Positions 47,559 to 58,984 of a DNA stretch of 64,000 nt are shown here, piece after piece. Origin of the DNA: Climacium dendroides (lineage: Eukaryota; Streptophyta; Bryopsida; Hypnales; Climaciaceae). The stretch lies in NCBI GenBank assembly GCA_950106755.1, contig OX467082.1, forward strand, positions 4,278,001 through 4,342,000, written 5' to 3'. Each line of letters starts with the position of its first letter. Positions within the stretch are counted from its first letter, which is position 1. The position numbers were made by a program, and so were the translations under genes. Under the pieces are notes generated by a model. It saw only the letters and a list, made by a program, of their open reading frames with translations, was not told the DNA's origin and searched no databases.

Positions 47559-48203
47559 ATGGGGTTCATCAGAGGAGGTTTGGAGGGCGGAGCTTGCCTG
47601 AGCACAATCGCCTTCCTGCTAGGGTTAGCATCCATCTCCTGGCTCCCCGACGAGGTTCACATGTGGTCGAGCTTCCCCATCCCTCGCCTGCTGGCCATCC
47701 TCATCATCCCTCGCGTGTCCCTCTGCTGCTCCCTGCTCCTCGCCCTCCTCACCTCGTGCGACCCCCGCCTGGCCTCGCAGTCCACGACTTCCGGAGCGGC
47801 CCTAGCGTCCGTGATCGCGCTCCCCTGCCTCTTGGCCATTCCCTTGGAGGTTCTGGTCATCGTGGGGGCCATTCAGGGCCATGTCGGCACGGTCCCGTTC
47901 GTCCTCGTCGCTTGTTTGCTGGACCTGGCGCTGGGCGGGGTGTTCCAGTTCGTGGAGCCCAACTTCGTGGTGGGGATTCGCGATGTGTGGACGCTGCAGA
48001 GCGAGCAGGTGTGGGAGGAGACGCACTTCTTCGCTTCCTACGCGTTTGGGGTCGCGGGCGTCGTGGGGGTGGTGCTTGTGTTCTTTGTGCCGTCGGGGGT
48101 TTGGCAGTTGGTGGTCATTGCGGGATTGTTTTTGGTTCCCGCTGCTCTCGCGGTCTTGTATTCGTATCTCGTGCGAGAAGATGCTCAGTACATTGTGAGG
48201 TGA
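47559..48203 (+). CDS. Intronless multi-pass membrane protein of unknown family
   Basis: A 214-residue protein of high GC content relative to its surroundings. By eye it has about six hydrophobic segments, near residues 10-29, 43-66, 79-105, 111-134, 157-178 and 182-204, so it is very probably integral to a membrane. Polar links include PDEVHMW (30-36), TSCDPRLASQSTTSG (65-79) and WTLQSEQVWEE (144-154). The start is the ATG at 47559; an earlier in-frame TTG at 47541 is not a plausible plant start. No N-terminal cleavable signal peptide is obvious beyond the first helix, and no catalytic motif is seen. The 269-residue open frame over the same bases (47489-48298) is Arg/Gly/His-rich and is read as its shadow. 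I cannot name the family; a plant tetraspan or DUF1218-like protein is possible but unproven. Confidence 0.72.
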   Translation: MGFIRGGLEGGACLSTIAFLLGLASISWLPDEVHMWSSFPIPRLLAILIIPRVSLCCSLLLALLTSCDPRLASQSTTSGAALASVIALPCLLAIPLEVLVIVGAIQGHVGTVPFVLVACLLDLALGGVFQFVEPNFVVGIRDVWTLQSEQVWEETHFFASYAFGVAGVVGVVLVFFVPSGVWQLVVIAGLFLVPAALAVLYSYLVREDAQYIVR

Positions 48204-48299
48204 AGTGGTCCTGTATCATATCAAGGAGGTTGTACAGAAACGAATCAAATATTACTGTTTTTGAGGATCCACTATACCACATATCGATCATCCTTTAGC

Positions 48300-49570
48300 G
48301 AGGCTTTGAATTGGAGGCAGCCTGGATATATATAAGCCGACCTGGGGTGGTGATGTCTTCAGAGGAAATTCTAGGTGTCATGACAACCTTTGGGTTGGAG
48401 CGGGTTTATGCTTTGACGTTTTCAAGGTCTCATTTGTGGCTGTGGTGTCCTTTTATATATGAGGTTCATGATATTCCATGTAAAGAAGATGGAAGCTATA
48501 GAATATAGGTAGAACTTCTTGTGCATAACTTGTAATAATGGAGTTTGTAAGTGGACCCAATTTGAAGGGAATTTTTTGAAAATTAGTTGACATTTGTTAG
48601 GTGGTCATTCATCACACTTCTCTTGGTGCATAGTCTCAACACCGTGCATTAAGAGAGGTTCTACTTGTAGTGAAGTTTGATTGCTTCAACTACCACCTAA
48701 AATCTCATGCACATTGTGTTACCTAAGTCCATATTCTATACAACGAATGGATTCTTTACAATGAATGGAGGGCTTGCAAGCATACTAACTTCTCAATCAT
48801 CCAGTGCAATACTTGAATGTTGAATGTTGAAATGTGACAAAATTTGAAAAAAGATCGAGGTGTTCATGAGTTAAGTTGATTGATCTTTTTATGGGTCCTT
48901 TCATCTTGGTCACTAATTGTTTGAACTTCAACATTTTTATAGGTACATTTTGAAACTTCACCATTTTCAAGTTCCAAAATTTTCAATCAAATCAAATGTC
49001 ACTTGCACTATAAGCCCTTAGGTATAAGACTTGTTTCTGGCCAAGCCCCCATTTGCATAAGATAGAGTGATCTATTTTCATGAATAAGGTGAATATGATG
49101 TGATCTTAGCAATTAGTTTTGTAATTCTGAAAAATAAGTTTGCCTATACATTAAGATTGTAATCTATACTTCCTTAATTTCTAAGAATTCCAAACTTGTT
49201 AAAATAAAAACTACCAAAAAATAGTACAATCTTCATTATTTCTATTCCCTAACTAGAGAAAATTATTCTCTCCACCATCGCCTTGAATTGGACATGTGCT
49301 AAAATGCTTAACATTGTTGGAAACAAATTGTATTAATACTTTAGTCAGTTAGGATATCAGAGAAAAGTGAACATTTGAGAGAGTGTGTTGAATTTAGGAA
49401 CTTAGGTAGTATTTGTTGAGCCCTGAAAACTTCACTTACTCTTGTTATGAGAGTTTCTAAACATTGTTGAGGACTTTCCCGTCTCTTTCACATACAATTA
49501 AAAAAAAAAAATCCAAATCTAATGATTATTCAAAATAATCATTTTGCCACTTATTGTCCTCCCAATGCCA
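48300..49570. other. Downstream of the membrane-protein gene, AT-rich
   Basis: The first 200 bases probably include the 3' UTR of that gene. The rest shows nothing recognisable. Confidence 0.35.
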
Positions 49571-49571
49571 A

Positions 49572-49959
49572 GGGAGGCAACCCATTTCTGACCACTTAAG
49601 CAGATACACATATCTGCAAGCCAGATTTCAACAGTGGAAAAATTTCCTATGTGTAGAAATAGAGTTCATATGGTTTTCATAATTTTTCATAATTTTATCT
49701 CTCAAAACATAATTACTATAAATTTTTTAGTTGAAGATTTTGTTCCACACATACTTCTTTTATAGACCTTCCTATTTTCCAACCAAGGGCTGCTTGCAAA
49801 ATCCACCAAGGGTTGGTTGCAATATTGAGAGTCTTGCAGCCAATCATAATGCACCACAACTGTGCCACAATTAATCACTGTTAGTCACCTTTGTTGCACA
49901 GAATTGCATCACCCTATTGTCCCATAATGGGTTGTTGATCAGGAATGGGTTGCCTCCCA
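49572..49959 (+). mobile_element. GGGAGGCAACCCAT-ended element, copy 2
   Basis: The ends GGGAGGCAACCCATTT (49572) and GAATGGGTTGCCTCCC (to 49958) form a near-perfect inverted repeat of about 15 bases. The element is 388 bases and non-coding. Target duplication not resolved. Confidence 0.7.
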
Positions 49960-50499
49960 TAAGCCTTCTGAAAAATCTACTTGTCTACCCAACAATTTTT
50001 AATTCTGGCACAGACTGCTGAATAATTGGGCGCAAAAAAAAAGTCAAATAGATGGCTCTCCACGGTATTGTGCGTCGGTTTTGAATTTTGTATTTTGGGT
50101 GTTTAAAGATGGTTTTGGAGGTTGTTAGGACTGTAGCCAATAAAAATTTGCAACGTGTGAAGGCTTGGAAGAACCTGTACATCAGTTGTACACGCTTATA
50201 TTTATATGGGTTTGTTAACTGGTTTTTCAGTGCACTTAAACTCTCTGTTATTGCATATTATATGTATATTCTCAGAATTCGGCATTTTGTACACATCTGC
50301 ATTTTGTCCCAGCACATAACATTGCAACAATTTTGTGCTGCATATGAAACTAAAAATTAAAGATGTTCTCAGCATCACTTGGGTGAGGAAGGTGGTGCTA
50401 AACCCTCCATTCATGTTGAACTCATCATCATCACATTTGTATGGAGTCAAATGCAACATTGCAAAGCGTAATTCAAAGAAATGGGTATGTTAGTTCCCT

Positions 50500-51027
50500 A
50501 GGGTTTGGTGAGAGACGGTTTAAGGAAAGAAAATCTACAGTCTGGACCCTGGGCTCTGGAGAGGGGTGTGGCAGTGCGGGGGAGGTGTGCATTGTGTAAT
50601 CAACACCTCAAATTATTCTACATTTATAAGCACTTCGGTCTTCGATGTACAAGCAGTACCGTCGTGCAGGCAACGGCAGGCAAGTTGCTCTTGTGCCTGA
50701 CAGAGGTACAAGTACGTAACTTCAAGAAATCAAACCATCCGTTACAGTATGTGACTGCACTTACTGTAGTATGCAAGGAGCAGGCAATCCTGGATAATCC
50801 AAAGCATGGATACGTGAAATGCATGGAGCTCTTAAATTATACAGTATGGAGCAGACACCAACCATGTTCCAAAACCTGGAAAACATCACGCAAGCCTACG
50901 CTTCTATTGCTACATAACGTCAATGCTCAGGCTAGGACAACTGAATTCACTGCCGGCATCAACTAGACTAAGGACTAAGAAATCCAAGGAAGTTTTACTG
51001 TGATTACCTTGCAATAGGTGCCTGGGC
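50500..51027 (-). other. Probable 3' UTR of the 736-residue protein gene
   Basis: A moderately GC-rich stretch continuous with the coding frame and downstream of its stop on the minus strand. A plus-strand frame of 153 codons (50505-50966) crosses it but starts at GTG, shows no domain and lies antisense to the gene, so it is not called as a gene. Confidence 0.35.
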
Positions 51028-53238
51028 TCACTGACTCGAGGTGTAAGTTAGAGGTCCAGATTTGCTCACGCTAGCCTTCGACTCAAACAGAGCCACCTTG
51101 CTCATGACACTGGAACTCGACGTTTTTGCAAGTCTGCTTGGATGACTCAGTCCTCTGAAATTAGTATCTGCTTGAAATTCCTGGGTTGCAAATCTTCGTG
51201 AGGAAGGGCTGCGAACCGAATGGCTTCGTGCCATCATGATCTGTTGGAAACTAGGTCCTGGTAATGTGGTCACTTGATCCACCACGAAGGGGGTAATTCG
51301 ACGTTGACTGTGGAGGTTGGGGTTGAAATGCTTCGGCGATGCAGGTTTAGGTGTTGCAAAATTGGGCAGCATGTGAGACGAAATTGATGGAGGAGTCTGG
51401 TACCCGGAAGAGGGCGTGCTGCACTCAGAATCTTCGGCAGATTCATCGGTGTCATTGAGAGTTTTTGCAGGAGTTGGCCGCAGAGAGGAGGATTTCGCCG
51501 TTCGTTTGAAATCTTTGATTCTAATCTTGCTCGGCATGGTACTGCGCTGAAAGGATTGGTTCTGCAACGGGCTGACGGATTTTAGGGTTACCGGGGATTG
51601 CTTTCGCTCCGATCCCCCTGGTTCTACAGAATTTCTTTTCAAGGTGGATGGCTCTGGCATGGACCTCCATCTCGCGAAGGCCTTCGGTTCGTCACTATTG
51701 CTGGTGTACTCCAAATCTTCAATGGAGATCCGTGGCGGTGACAAGTAACCTACTATGCTATGAGGTACGCTGTTCTTCGATTTTGGTACGGGTACGCCTA
51801 CATCTTTGCTAGTTAGATAATTAGGTCGGGACCAGACGGTCTTGTGCAGAGAACTGAACTCCGGTGAGGAAGATCTGTCGCTACCTGTAGGAAAAATCCG
51901 TGTGTGCCTTCCTCGACGCTCGTATTCCTCCCCGTCATCGTCGAAAATAGGTTCATCCCCGAACTCAGAATCGCCTGGCTCAACTGATTCCGCAGTAGGC
52001 TCCTGATTCGGGTGATTTCTTTCGGTGCTTGGTTTCCAAGTTAAAGAGAATTTACTAGTTTCCTTACTTCGCAAGCGCTCCCTGTTTGAAGATGCCTTGA
52101 AGAACACTGGATACGCATCTGCACTGTCCTCTTGATTATTTTCATTGAGTTTGTTTGCGGAATCCTCAGTGCCGTCGCTTCTAGGCTGCATAAGCTTCCC
52201 ACTCCTGGAGTCAGACGGCGACCTACTAGCGGAGGCGAGCTCCTCGTGCAAACTCCTTGACACGCTTCTGGACTTTTTCCCCCTTTGTGGCACGGACGAC
52301 TCTATCATATTAGCACGATGTCTGCAAGTACACGTCCATTTTTCCTGCAATGTAATAGTTTGTGAAGCTGGATCCACCTCAACCTCAAATGCTTCCGGCG
52401 ATGAGCTTTTGGTCCTCGGCGTTGTTGAATGAGGGATGCCAATTTCGTCATTGTAATCATCGGAATTTCCATCCTCTGCTTCAAGTTGTGAATCGGCCGG
52501 GTCATCTGGGCAGAGAGAAATCAACATGGATGCCATAAATCGGCTACTTTTAACCATAGGCGAGAAGTTGCTTGAAGGGTGATGACCATGGTGCGGGGAC
52601 GACGGAAGGGAAGATCCAGAGACAGGGGAATTGGCGGCAGTGATAAAACCTTCATCAATACCTTCGTCTAATCGTCTGCCTCTGTTCGGATATATGTAAG
52701 AAGAAGATCCATTCAATGGCTCTGGCTTGGACGGTAAGCATCGCCTCCACAAGGACTGTTTCTTCTGGAACTGCATGAGCATTTTATTCGTGATGCTGGA
52801 GCCAAACCTTTGGCCTGATAAAGGACTGAAGATACCGAATCCTCGATCCTCGTCCGCTTGACTTGCCTTTGGTGGTTTTGAAGAGCTCTGAAACGGTAGG
52901 CGCATCCGAGATTGTTTCTTGGAAGATCCAGGAAACTTTAGGTTAAACATTTTCCGTGTCTTCGAGCAGTTTCCACCTGACTCGATCTGCACTTCCGGGG
53001 ATTCACCGAATTCACGGGGATATGGTAGATAAAATCCATCCTTCGGCCGTCTGCCAGGAGGAAACTGTAACGGCATCTCATCCGCGTCCCTCTCCAAATT
53101 TCCAGAGAATCCAGACTTGGTGCTTGTCCTCGCTGTAGCTCCCGGCGCAGCCTCCCAATCGTGTGTAGGAATAGCAGGAGCAAAATCTGCCTCCGGCGAT
53201 GCGGAAGACACCCTCGCCATAGATTGCCGTGTCATCAT
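51028..53238 (-). CDS. Intronless 736-residue Ser/Pro-rich protein, possibly DUF688-like
   Basis: A long uninterrupted minus-strand frame in a GC-richer island, starting ATGATG at 53238 and ending with TGA at 51028. The product is largely low-complexity and rich in Ser, Pro, Lys and Arg, so mostly disordered. The N-terminus has IPTHDWEAAPG (23-33), resembling the WExxPGxxK-type motif of plant DUF688 proteins, followed by MPLQFPPGRRP. Further in are a Lys-rich MFNLKFPGSSKKQ segment, FMASMLISLCPDD, a Cys/His cluster (WTCTCRHR) and many SP/TP sites towards the C-terminus. The DUF688 assignment rests only on those short motifs. Function of that family is poorly known, and no enzyme motif is visible. 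It faces away from the membrane-protein gene's coding direction (tail-to-tail). Confidence 0.75.
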   Translation of the reverse strand: MMTRQSMARVSSASPEADFAPAIPTHDWEAAPGATARTSTKSGFSGNLERDADEMPLQFPPGRRPKDGFYLPYPREFGESPEVQIESGGNCSKTRKMFNLKFPGSSKKQSRMRLPFQSSSKPPKASQADEDRGFGIFSPLSGQRFGSSITNKMLMQFQKKQSLWRRCLPSKPEPLNGSSSYIYPNRGRRLDEGIDEGFITAANSPVSGSSLPSSPHHGHHPSSNFSPMVKSSRFMASMLISLCPDDPADSQLEAEDGNSDDYNDEIGIPHSTTPRTKSSSPEAFEVEVDPASQTITLQEKWTCTCRHRANMIESSVPQRGKKSRSVSRSLHEELASASRSPSDSRSGKLMQPRSDGTEDSANKLNENNQEDSADAYPVFFKASSNRERLRSKETSKFSLTWKPSTERNHPNQEPTAESVEPGDSEFGDEPIFDDDGEEYERRGRHTRIFPTGSDRSSSPEFSSLHKTVWSRPNYLTSKDVGVPVPKSKNSVPHSIVGYLSPPRISIEDLEYTSNSDEPKAFARWRSMPEPSTLKRNSVEPGGSERKQSPVTLKSVSPLQNQSFQRSTMPSKIRIKDFKRTAKSSSLRPTPAKTLNDTDESAEDSECSTPSSGYQTPPSISSHMLPNFATPKPASPKHFNPNLHSQRRITPFVVDQVTTLPGPSFQQIMMARSHSVRSPSSRRFATQEFQADTNFRGLSHPSRLAKTSSSSVMSKVALFESKASVSKSGPLTYTSSQ

Positions 53239-55320
53239 GCGATTCTCTTCAGCCTGTCACGTGCGGGAAGACGTCATTTCCGCATTTCAATGAATCTACA
53301 ATTTGTTAGAAATTCTGTATCTCGTGATCGGTCAGCGACCGATCGTGGAACAGCCTACAGCGGTGACTTAATTTAAAATATGCATTCGAATGTAATTCCA
53401 GATTCTCTTTCGGCTTGTTTTGTGGCTGACAAGGGGGTTTTTTTCGGCATGAAATCTAGCACGAAAATCTGGCATTGCGTGGAGAGGGATGAAAATACCC
53501 GTGAGTGCGGGTGCAAATTGTACGCAAAGTCATCGTCCTCAAACTTTACAGAAAGTGAAGAAAAAATTACCTGAAACAATCGTGTGAGCTTTCGTTTGGG
53601 AAATCGGATTCGTTGTTGCGTGCGACTTGCACCTGTTTGCTCTTGTGCACCTACTGATCTGGTCAGAAGAAATCAAGGTAGAGGGAGGTCACTGCAATCA
53701 CCCCCGGACTCATCAGGGCTCTGTTCCACATCGAGGCCTGATTTACAAGTCTTGAATTGCGATTAAATAATATGCTACGCAAACGATCTGCACAAGAGAA
53801 AAAAACTTTGTTAATTTCATCCTGGAATGCCAGTAGCACGCTCTATCGGTTTCCAATCTATGGTTGGAGAATTCGATGAAGTCCTTGCCGAAATATAAGT
53901 TACTCCTTGCTAACCATTACTAATAAACGTACCGAGAATGATCCAATCGAAAAACTTTGCGCATTCAAGCATACTTTTACAACAAAATCACAAAATTGAA
54001 AGCTTCAACATGACGTACCTAAGTCGCTATGCGGAAGAAAGCGCAGGAATTAAGTCGGCCTTGCAAATCCTGAGTTATCGCACTTAAACGTTTCTCGCAA
54101 ACTTCATTTACACATAGAAATCAGTCTCATTGTCATCCTCATGCATTCCAACCGAGTGCTCGCGCTCCAGGGTCGTAGCTGAAAGATTTCAATGGTTGTG
54201 CGATTAGTGTCAGCTTCGTCAGAAAGAGGTTCGGAGACAAGGAAATTAGAGCGTCGAAGAAGTTCTATTGCGACAATTTGGTGCCGGCTCATATATTCAG
54301 GCCTTCTAAAAACACACGAAGATGGTCATCCCCGTGAGAAGAAGAAGCTAACATGGAGTGCAGGGGCAAGACAAGTGCCATGGACGACGAGCTTTGACAA
54401 TTCGGGACTACCACTGCGTGTTCCTGACCAAATCTGCTCTAAGAACCATGCATCTGTCGATCGACTCTCTGTTGATCATAGAAACGGAAAGCATCTATCT
54501 GTGGTACACAATTCGTCATCCCTTGAAGTAGAAATGAAGTCACACAGACTGGATATCCTGTTGCTTAGCCCCTTCGCAGACAAAGACATGAAGAAACAAG
54601 AACATTCGATCCATAACAGCATGACGTCCTTGAAACTGCGATAATCGCGGCAGGATTCGGTCGCGGGTCAGCATGGATCCCGATGCTTTTCGTTAATGGT
54701 CAATGTTTCTTGAAAATCTCCTCACATCGCGGCCTGGAATCTTGAAATGAAACTACCGGCCGGTTGTGGAAAAAGGATCATAACTTACGATTGCGACTCA
54801 CCATAGCCAGGAAGAAGTACACACTAGCTCAATCCCAGCGGTACCTGCAGCAGTCAACGGAAGCATATTCGGTTTAGACCGATTTGAGGAAGATCGTTAT
54901 TCGATCTCATCGTGAACTTAGACTGCAAATTTAGTTTCAGAAAATTTTGTAAAAATTTCTTTAGGAAAGCTCGACAACGTACGACGATTGATTTTTGGCA
55001 GCGTACATCTTTGCGGAAAGGAAACTAAACTTCATCGTTGGAGTTGCGCGCGTAGACTGTATACATGACGAGAGACGACGACGAGCAGTTACCAGTCACC
55101 ATCATGGCGCGCTTTCCATGTGAGGAGACCATTTGCTGGTGATGACAACGCCAGGTTGCTCCAACTCATGGACACCACGAAGGGTGACTGAGGTCGACAT
55201 GAGACGTGCAGTGCTTCTGAAGCAAGCTCAGCTAGCACGGTAAATCTATTGTTCATGAGATGAGTGCAAAACATGAGCTGCACGATTTCAGAGCATGTAC
55301 CGAAATGTTATCAATTGATG
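53239..55320 (-). promoter_or_regulatory. Upstream leader/promoter region of the 736-residue protein gene
   Basis: The GC-richer composition continues for about 2 kb upstream of the minus-strand start and fades near 55.3 kb. It contains only short overlapping open frames on both strands (such as 54192-54644) with no recognisable domain. It is most simply leader plus promoter, perhaps with leader introns. No TATA box or start site is assigned. Confidence 0.4.
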
Positions 55321-55324
55321 TACT

Positions 55325-57390
55325 CCTTGCCTTCGTTCGCTCACTTTGGTGTGAAGGTTGCAACACGCTAAAAACAAATGGCGTTCCAAAACATAAGAGA
55401 GCTTTTGTAAACAAGGAGTGGCTTAGTTTTCTTTAATATGATCTCTTGAATCTATTTTGCTATTTTGTAATTTTTTCTTATATAGATTATTTATCTCAAT
55501 TTCATTAAATTGGTCATATAGGAAGGTTGCCTTTGAAGGTTTGATCAAGTATTACTTTGGATGAGAAGGTATTTGAATAAAACATTGCCTTGAAGCACTT
55601 AAATCCTCATATAGAATATGGAATTTGATTTGCTTAGAGAATTGATAATAGCTGTTAAAATTGAAGTTTATTGACAACTAAGTTTTTCATTCCATTCCTT
55701 AATACGTGTGTCTATAAACTGCGTTCCATAAAATGGAGAAGATGTTATATTTAATTGAATACCATATGTAACCTTCAACATAATAATTTCTTGTTCTTTT
55801 ATTCTACAAAAAGACATTCTTCTTTTTTCATCCATTTTAAATTGGTTGCTATGACTTGTGTAGTCCTAGGATATTGCACAAAAAAGAAAGTGAGTTAATG
55901 AATCTAATGGATCCCATAGTAGATATGACATTGATCACACACACCAAATTTCTAATGGCCTAAAAGATGGCCTAAAAAAATTAGAATATTTTGTTAAACT
56001 ATTTGAAATTCCCTCCAACTTATAGCTATTAATGATTCAGTCTTCAAAATTTTACAAGAAAAGTGTTTCAAGAATCATGTATATCTTGTGATGTGTAATA
56101 CTTGTAAGGTTGGCTTTCATGTGGAGTTGGAGGTTGGTAAACTCACCAATCAATGGTAGAATAGAAGTCCATTTTTTCTAAAACTCCCATTCTTCCATTG
56201 ATCGGTGGACTTCACCGGTCCCCAACTCCACATGGCAAATGAAAGGAGGCCCTTATTGGTAAATGTTCATAAAAGTTATGTGTGACACATTTAGTGAAAT
56301 ATGTCTAAGTTTTCATTGAAGCTCATTCTTCTCCTTTACTACACTAGTTACTCTCACTAGCCTAGATTGTAAATGGTGGTCATAGGAAAATGATTCTTCA
56401 ATCATTGATAGAGTTGGCAACTTTCTTACAATTTGAAGAAATTTATATCTTGCAATCATTCTATGCAGTTGGGGAGTGGCTAGTAAGTATGGGTTTATTT
56501 AGTGCATTGAAAAGGGAAGCTTTTATCAATGGCTTATCTCAAATGTGATTTTCATAATTAGCTCAAGTTGTAGGGAAAACAAAACAAAAATCAAACTCAA
56601 ATTTAGCATCCATATTTACAAATTTTGTAGCCACCAAATTTTTTTAGAAATATGTCAAATTTTTTCACAATTATAAACACTAATTTTGAGATAGTTCAAT
56701 CATCTGCTAGCATTAATTTGTTCTTGGACCCTGGGTAATCTCTAATTATTAATGATGTTGTTCACCTAAAATACAACTTTGAAACCAGTTTTGTATTGAT
56801 CACAATCTTTGTTTTTTTGGTAAGAGTCCAAAAATAAAACATCCATAAAAGACACAAGACCTAAAACATATGCAATGTATGAGCAAATAGTAGGCCTTCT
56901 GGTTTGGACACCTACAATTGACCCATTGGAATGAAGAGCTTGAAAAATATAAATATACTTTGTAAATAGATTAGATGCAACTTTTTCTTGTCTTTTAAGA
57001 AAAATTAATTGAAAAATGTTTTACGATAAGAAATCCCCTTGAAAATTAGGATCAACATTTGAGAAGATTCATTATCAACATACTATCTCGCAAAACTTAG
57101 AATTTAATGGTTTCAAAACCAACAAACTTGAGAATGCTCAATAGTAAAATCAAAAGGTTGTGGTACAATGTATGAATAAATATTCAAATTGAACTTGATC
57201 AACAAGGATAATATGGATTTATATAACATCCATGTAGTTGCAACATAAAGCAACTTAGATCGTGGTTTAGGAGAAAAGAGAAAATTTTCTTTCTCAACAT
57301 ACTTGGAGGTACTTCATCCATTTCATGCAACTCCAATAGGAAGAGTCCAAATCATTTGTAATCCACTTCAATGGATGCTAGGACTTTGGG
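55325..57390. other. AT-rich intergenic stretch
   Basis: Holds the inverted repeat at 56110-56255. Otherwise nothing is recognised between the 736-residue gene's leader and the 6.3-kb piggyBac element. Confidence 0.4.
56110..56255. repeat. Inverted repeat of about 145 bp
   Basis: GGCTTTCATGTGGAGTTGG on the left faces CCAACTCCACATGGCAAATG on the right, and CACCAATCAATGG faces CCATTGATCGGTG. A MITE-like fold-back with some mismatches. Confidence 0.6.
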
Positions 57391-58984
57391 GAGTTAACCC
57401 CTAAAGGACCGTGACTATGTTGTTACCCAAACCGCTCCAAAATTGCCATTTCTAGTACAAGTACGAATTTTTTTTTAAAACATATCCAGAGAAATATAAT
57501 TGTAGGATCTTGTAGTAGACCGGTTTGAAAATACATACAAAAAATTTCAGAAAGTTTGACCCTTTGGATTGCAAGATACGATCATCCAAAATTGCAGAGA
57601 TATTTTTTTGGACCTTGTGAAAACCTGGGCAGCTGAGATTTAGATGCTCCCATTTTGATGAAAAAAATGTCAAAATGTTGGTGCTTTTTTGGATTCATTT
57701 TTGAAGGCAAGTTGGATACATGTCATAGAATTTTTAGAGAATTTCAAATTGTACAACATATAACAAAAAATAGGTATGTCATCACAACATTTAGAAAAAT
57801 GCATAACAAGAATTATTTTTAAATTTACGTATCTTCTTCATAAAGAGGTCAAACAAAAAATTGAATGGTAAAAACCTTGTTTACTATTTCTTCAACCATA
57901 AGTAATTTTTTAAAATTAAAAACAAAATTTGAATATAAGGGAGTCAAGATTGTGAATTGCCTTCTTAGAAAAAGCGGACAATTTCAAAATCCAAGGTTTT
58001 GTATGCACCATGGTGGGTGTGCAATGATTTGGCCCTATTGTGGCCCTAACACATCCACTCATTGTGCCACAAGGCAACAAAGGGTGGAGGAACCAGGTGG
58101 AGGTGGAGATATTAGGACATCGTAAGGGATACAACACCATCTCCATCAAACTATAGGTAGCAAGAAGCGCTCCCTCCGTAGCTATGCAGCATCGTCAATG
58201 AAAACAGAGATGTGGCTTCAATCTATTCTTTTGTTTTTTTCTCTTATTCTAAAATATGAAGGAAATACATTGAGTGCATGAAGTGTTCCCTAGAAACAAG
58301 GCTTCAACAAATTTGGAGTTCATGTATTGAGTGTAAACTAAAAATAAATGTATAGAATTAGTGTACCCCTCTTCAAAATAATTGTCTTACTTTTAAATAA
58401 TGTGGAAAACCAATTGCAAATAAAAATGAATGTAGAGAATTCATACAAAAAACCCTACTCCACCCTCCCCAAAATGTCTTGTTCCCAAAAGAAATTAGAA
58501 ACCAAATCAATATGAAAATGAATGTATAGAAATCATACAAAGGCTATAGCCCCTTATAAAAAAATTAGTGACTCCTAAAGAAATAGAAAACCAAACGCAA
58601 ATAGTAAACAATGTTGACAATTCATATAAATGCTCCCCCCTAAAAAATAAAAAACTTGCACAAGCAGAGCATGTTGAAAAAGAATATACAATCTCAAAGT
58701 TCATCAACATTGGTGAGGGCCCTGTTGAAGATGTACACAATTTTGGCGCCCATAATAGAACTCCTTGAAGCACCCCTGGTTCAAACATAGATATGTCATG
58801 TTATGTGCATAGCAGTAAAAACTACAACTTCGGTCACCATAAAGCAAATATGCATGGCGTATGCGAGTCCATGTTGGCAAATGCCTGTGTTTTTCTTCCT
58901 ACTCTGATACATCTACATTGTAGCCTATCCAATTTTGTAGTAATGCGTCACATAGATGTGTTTTGAATTATAAGTGTGTAATCG

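Noticed and set aside
47489..48298. 269-codon plus-strand frame
   Set aside because: It overlaps the 214-residue membrane protein in another frame, is Arg/Gly/His-rich and lacks hydrophobic structure or a domain. It is a shadow of GC-rich coding DNA.
50505..50966. 153-codon plus-strand frame
   Set aside because: Begins at GTG, has no domain and lies antisense to the probable 3' UTR of the 736-residue gene.
54192..54644. 150-codon plus-strand frame upstream of the minus-strand gene
   Set aside because: No ATG start or recognisable domain; better explained as leader or promoter sequence.
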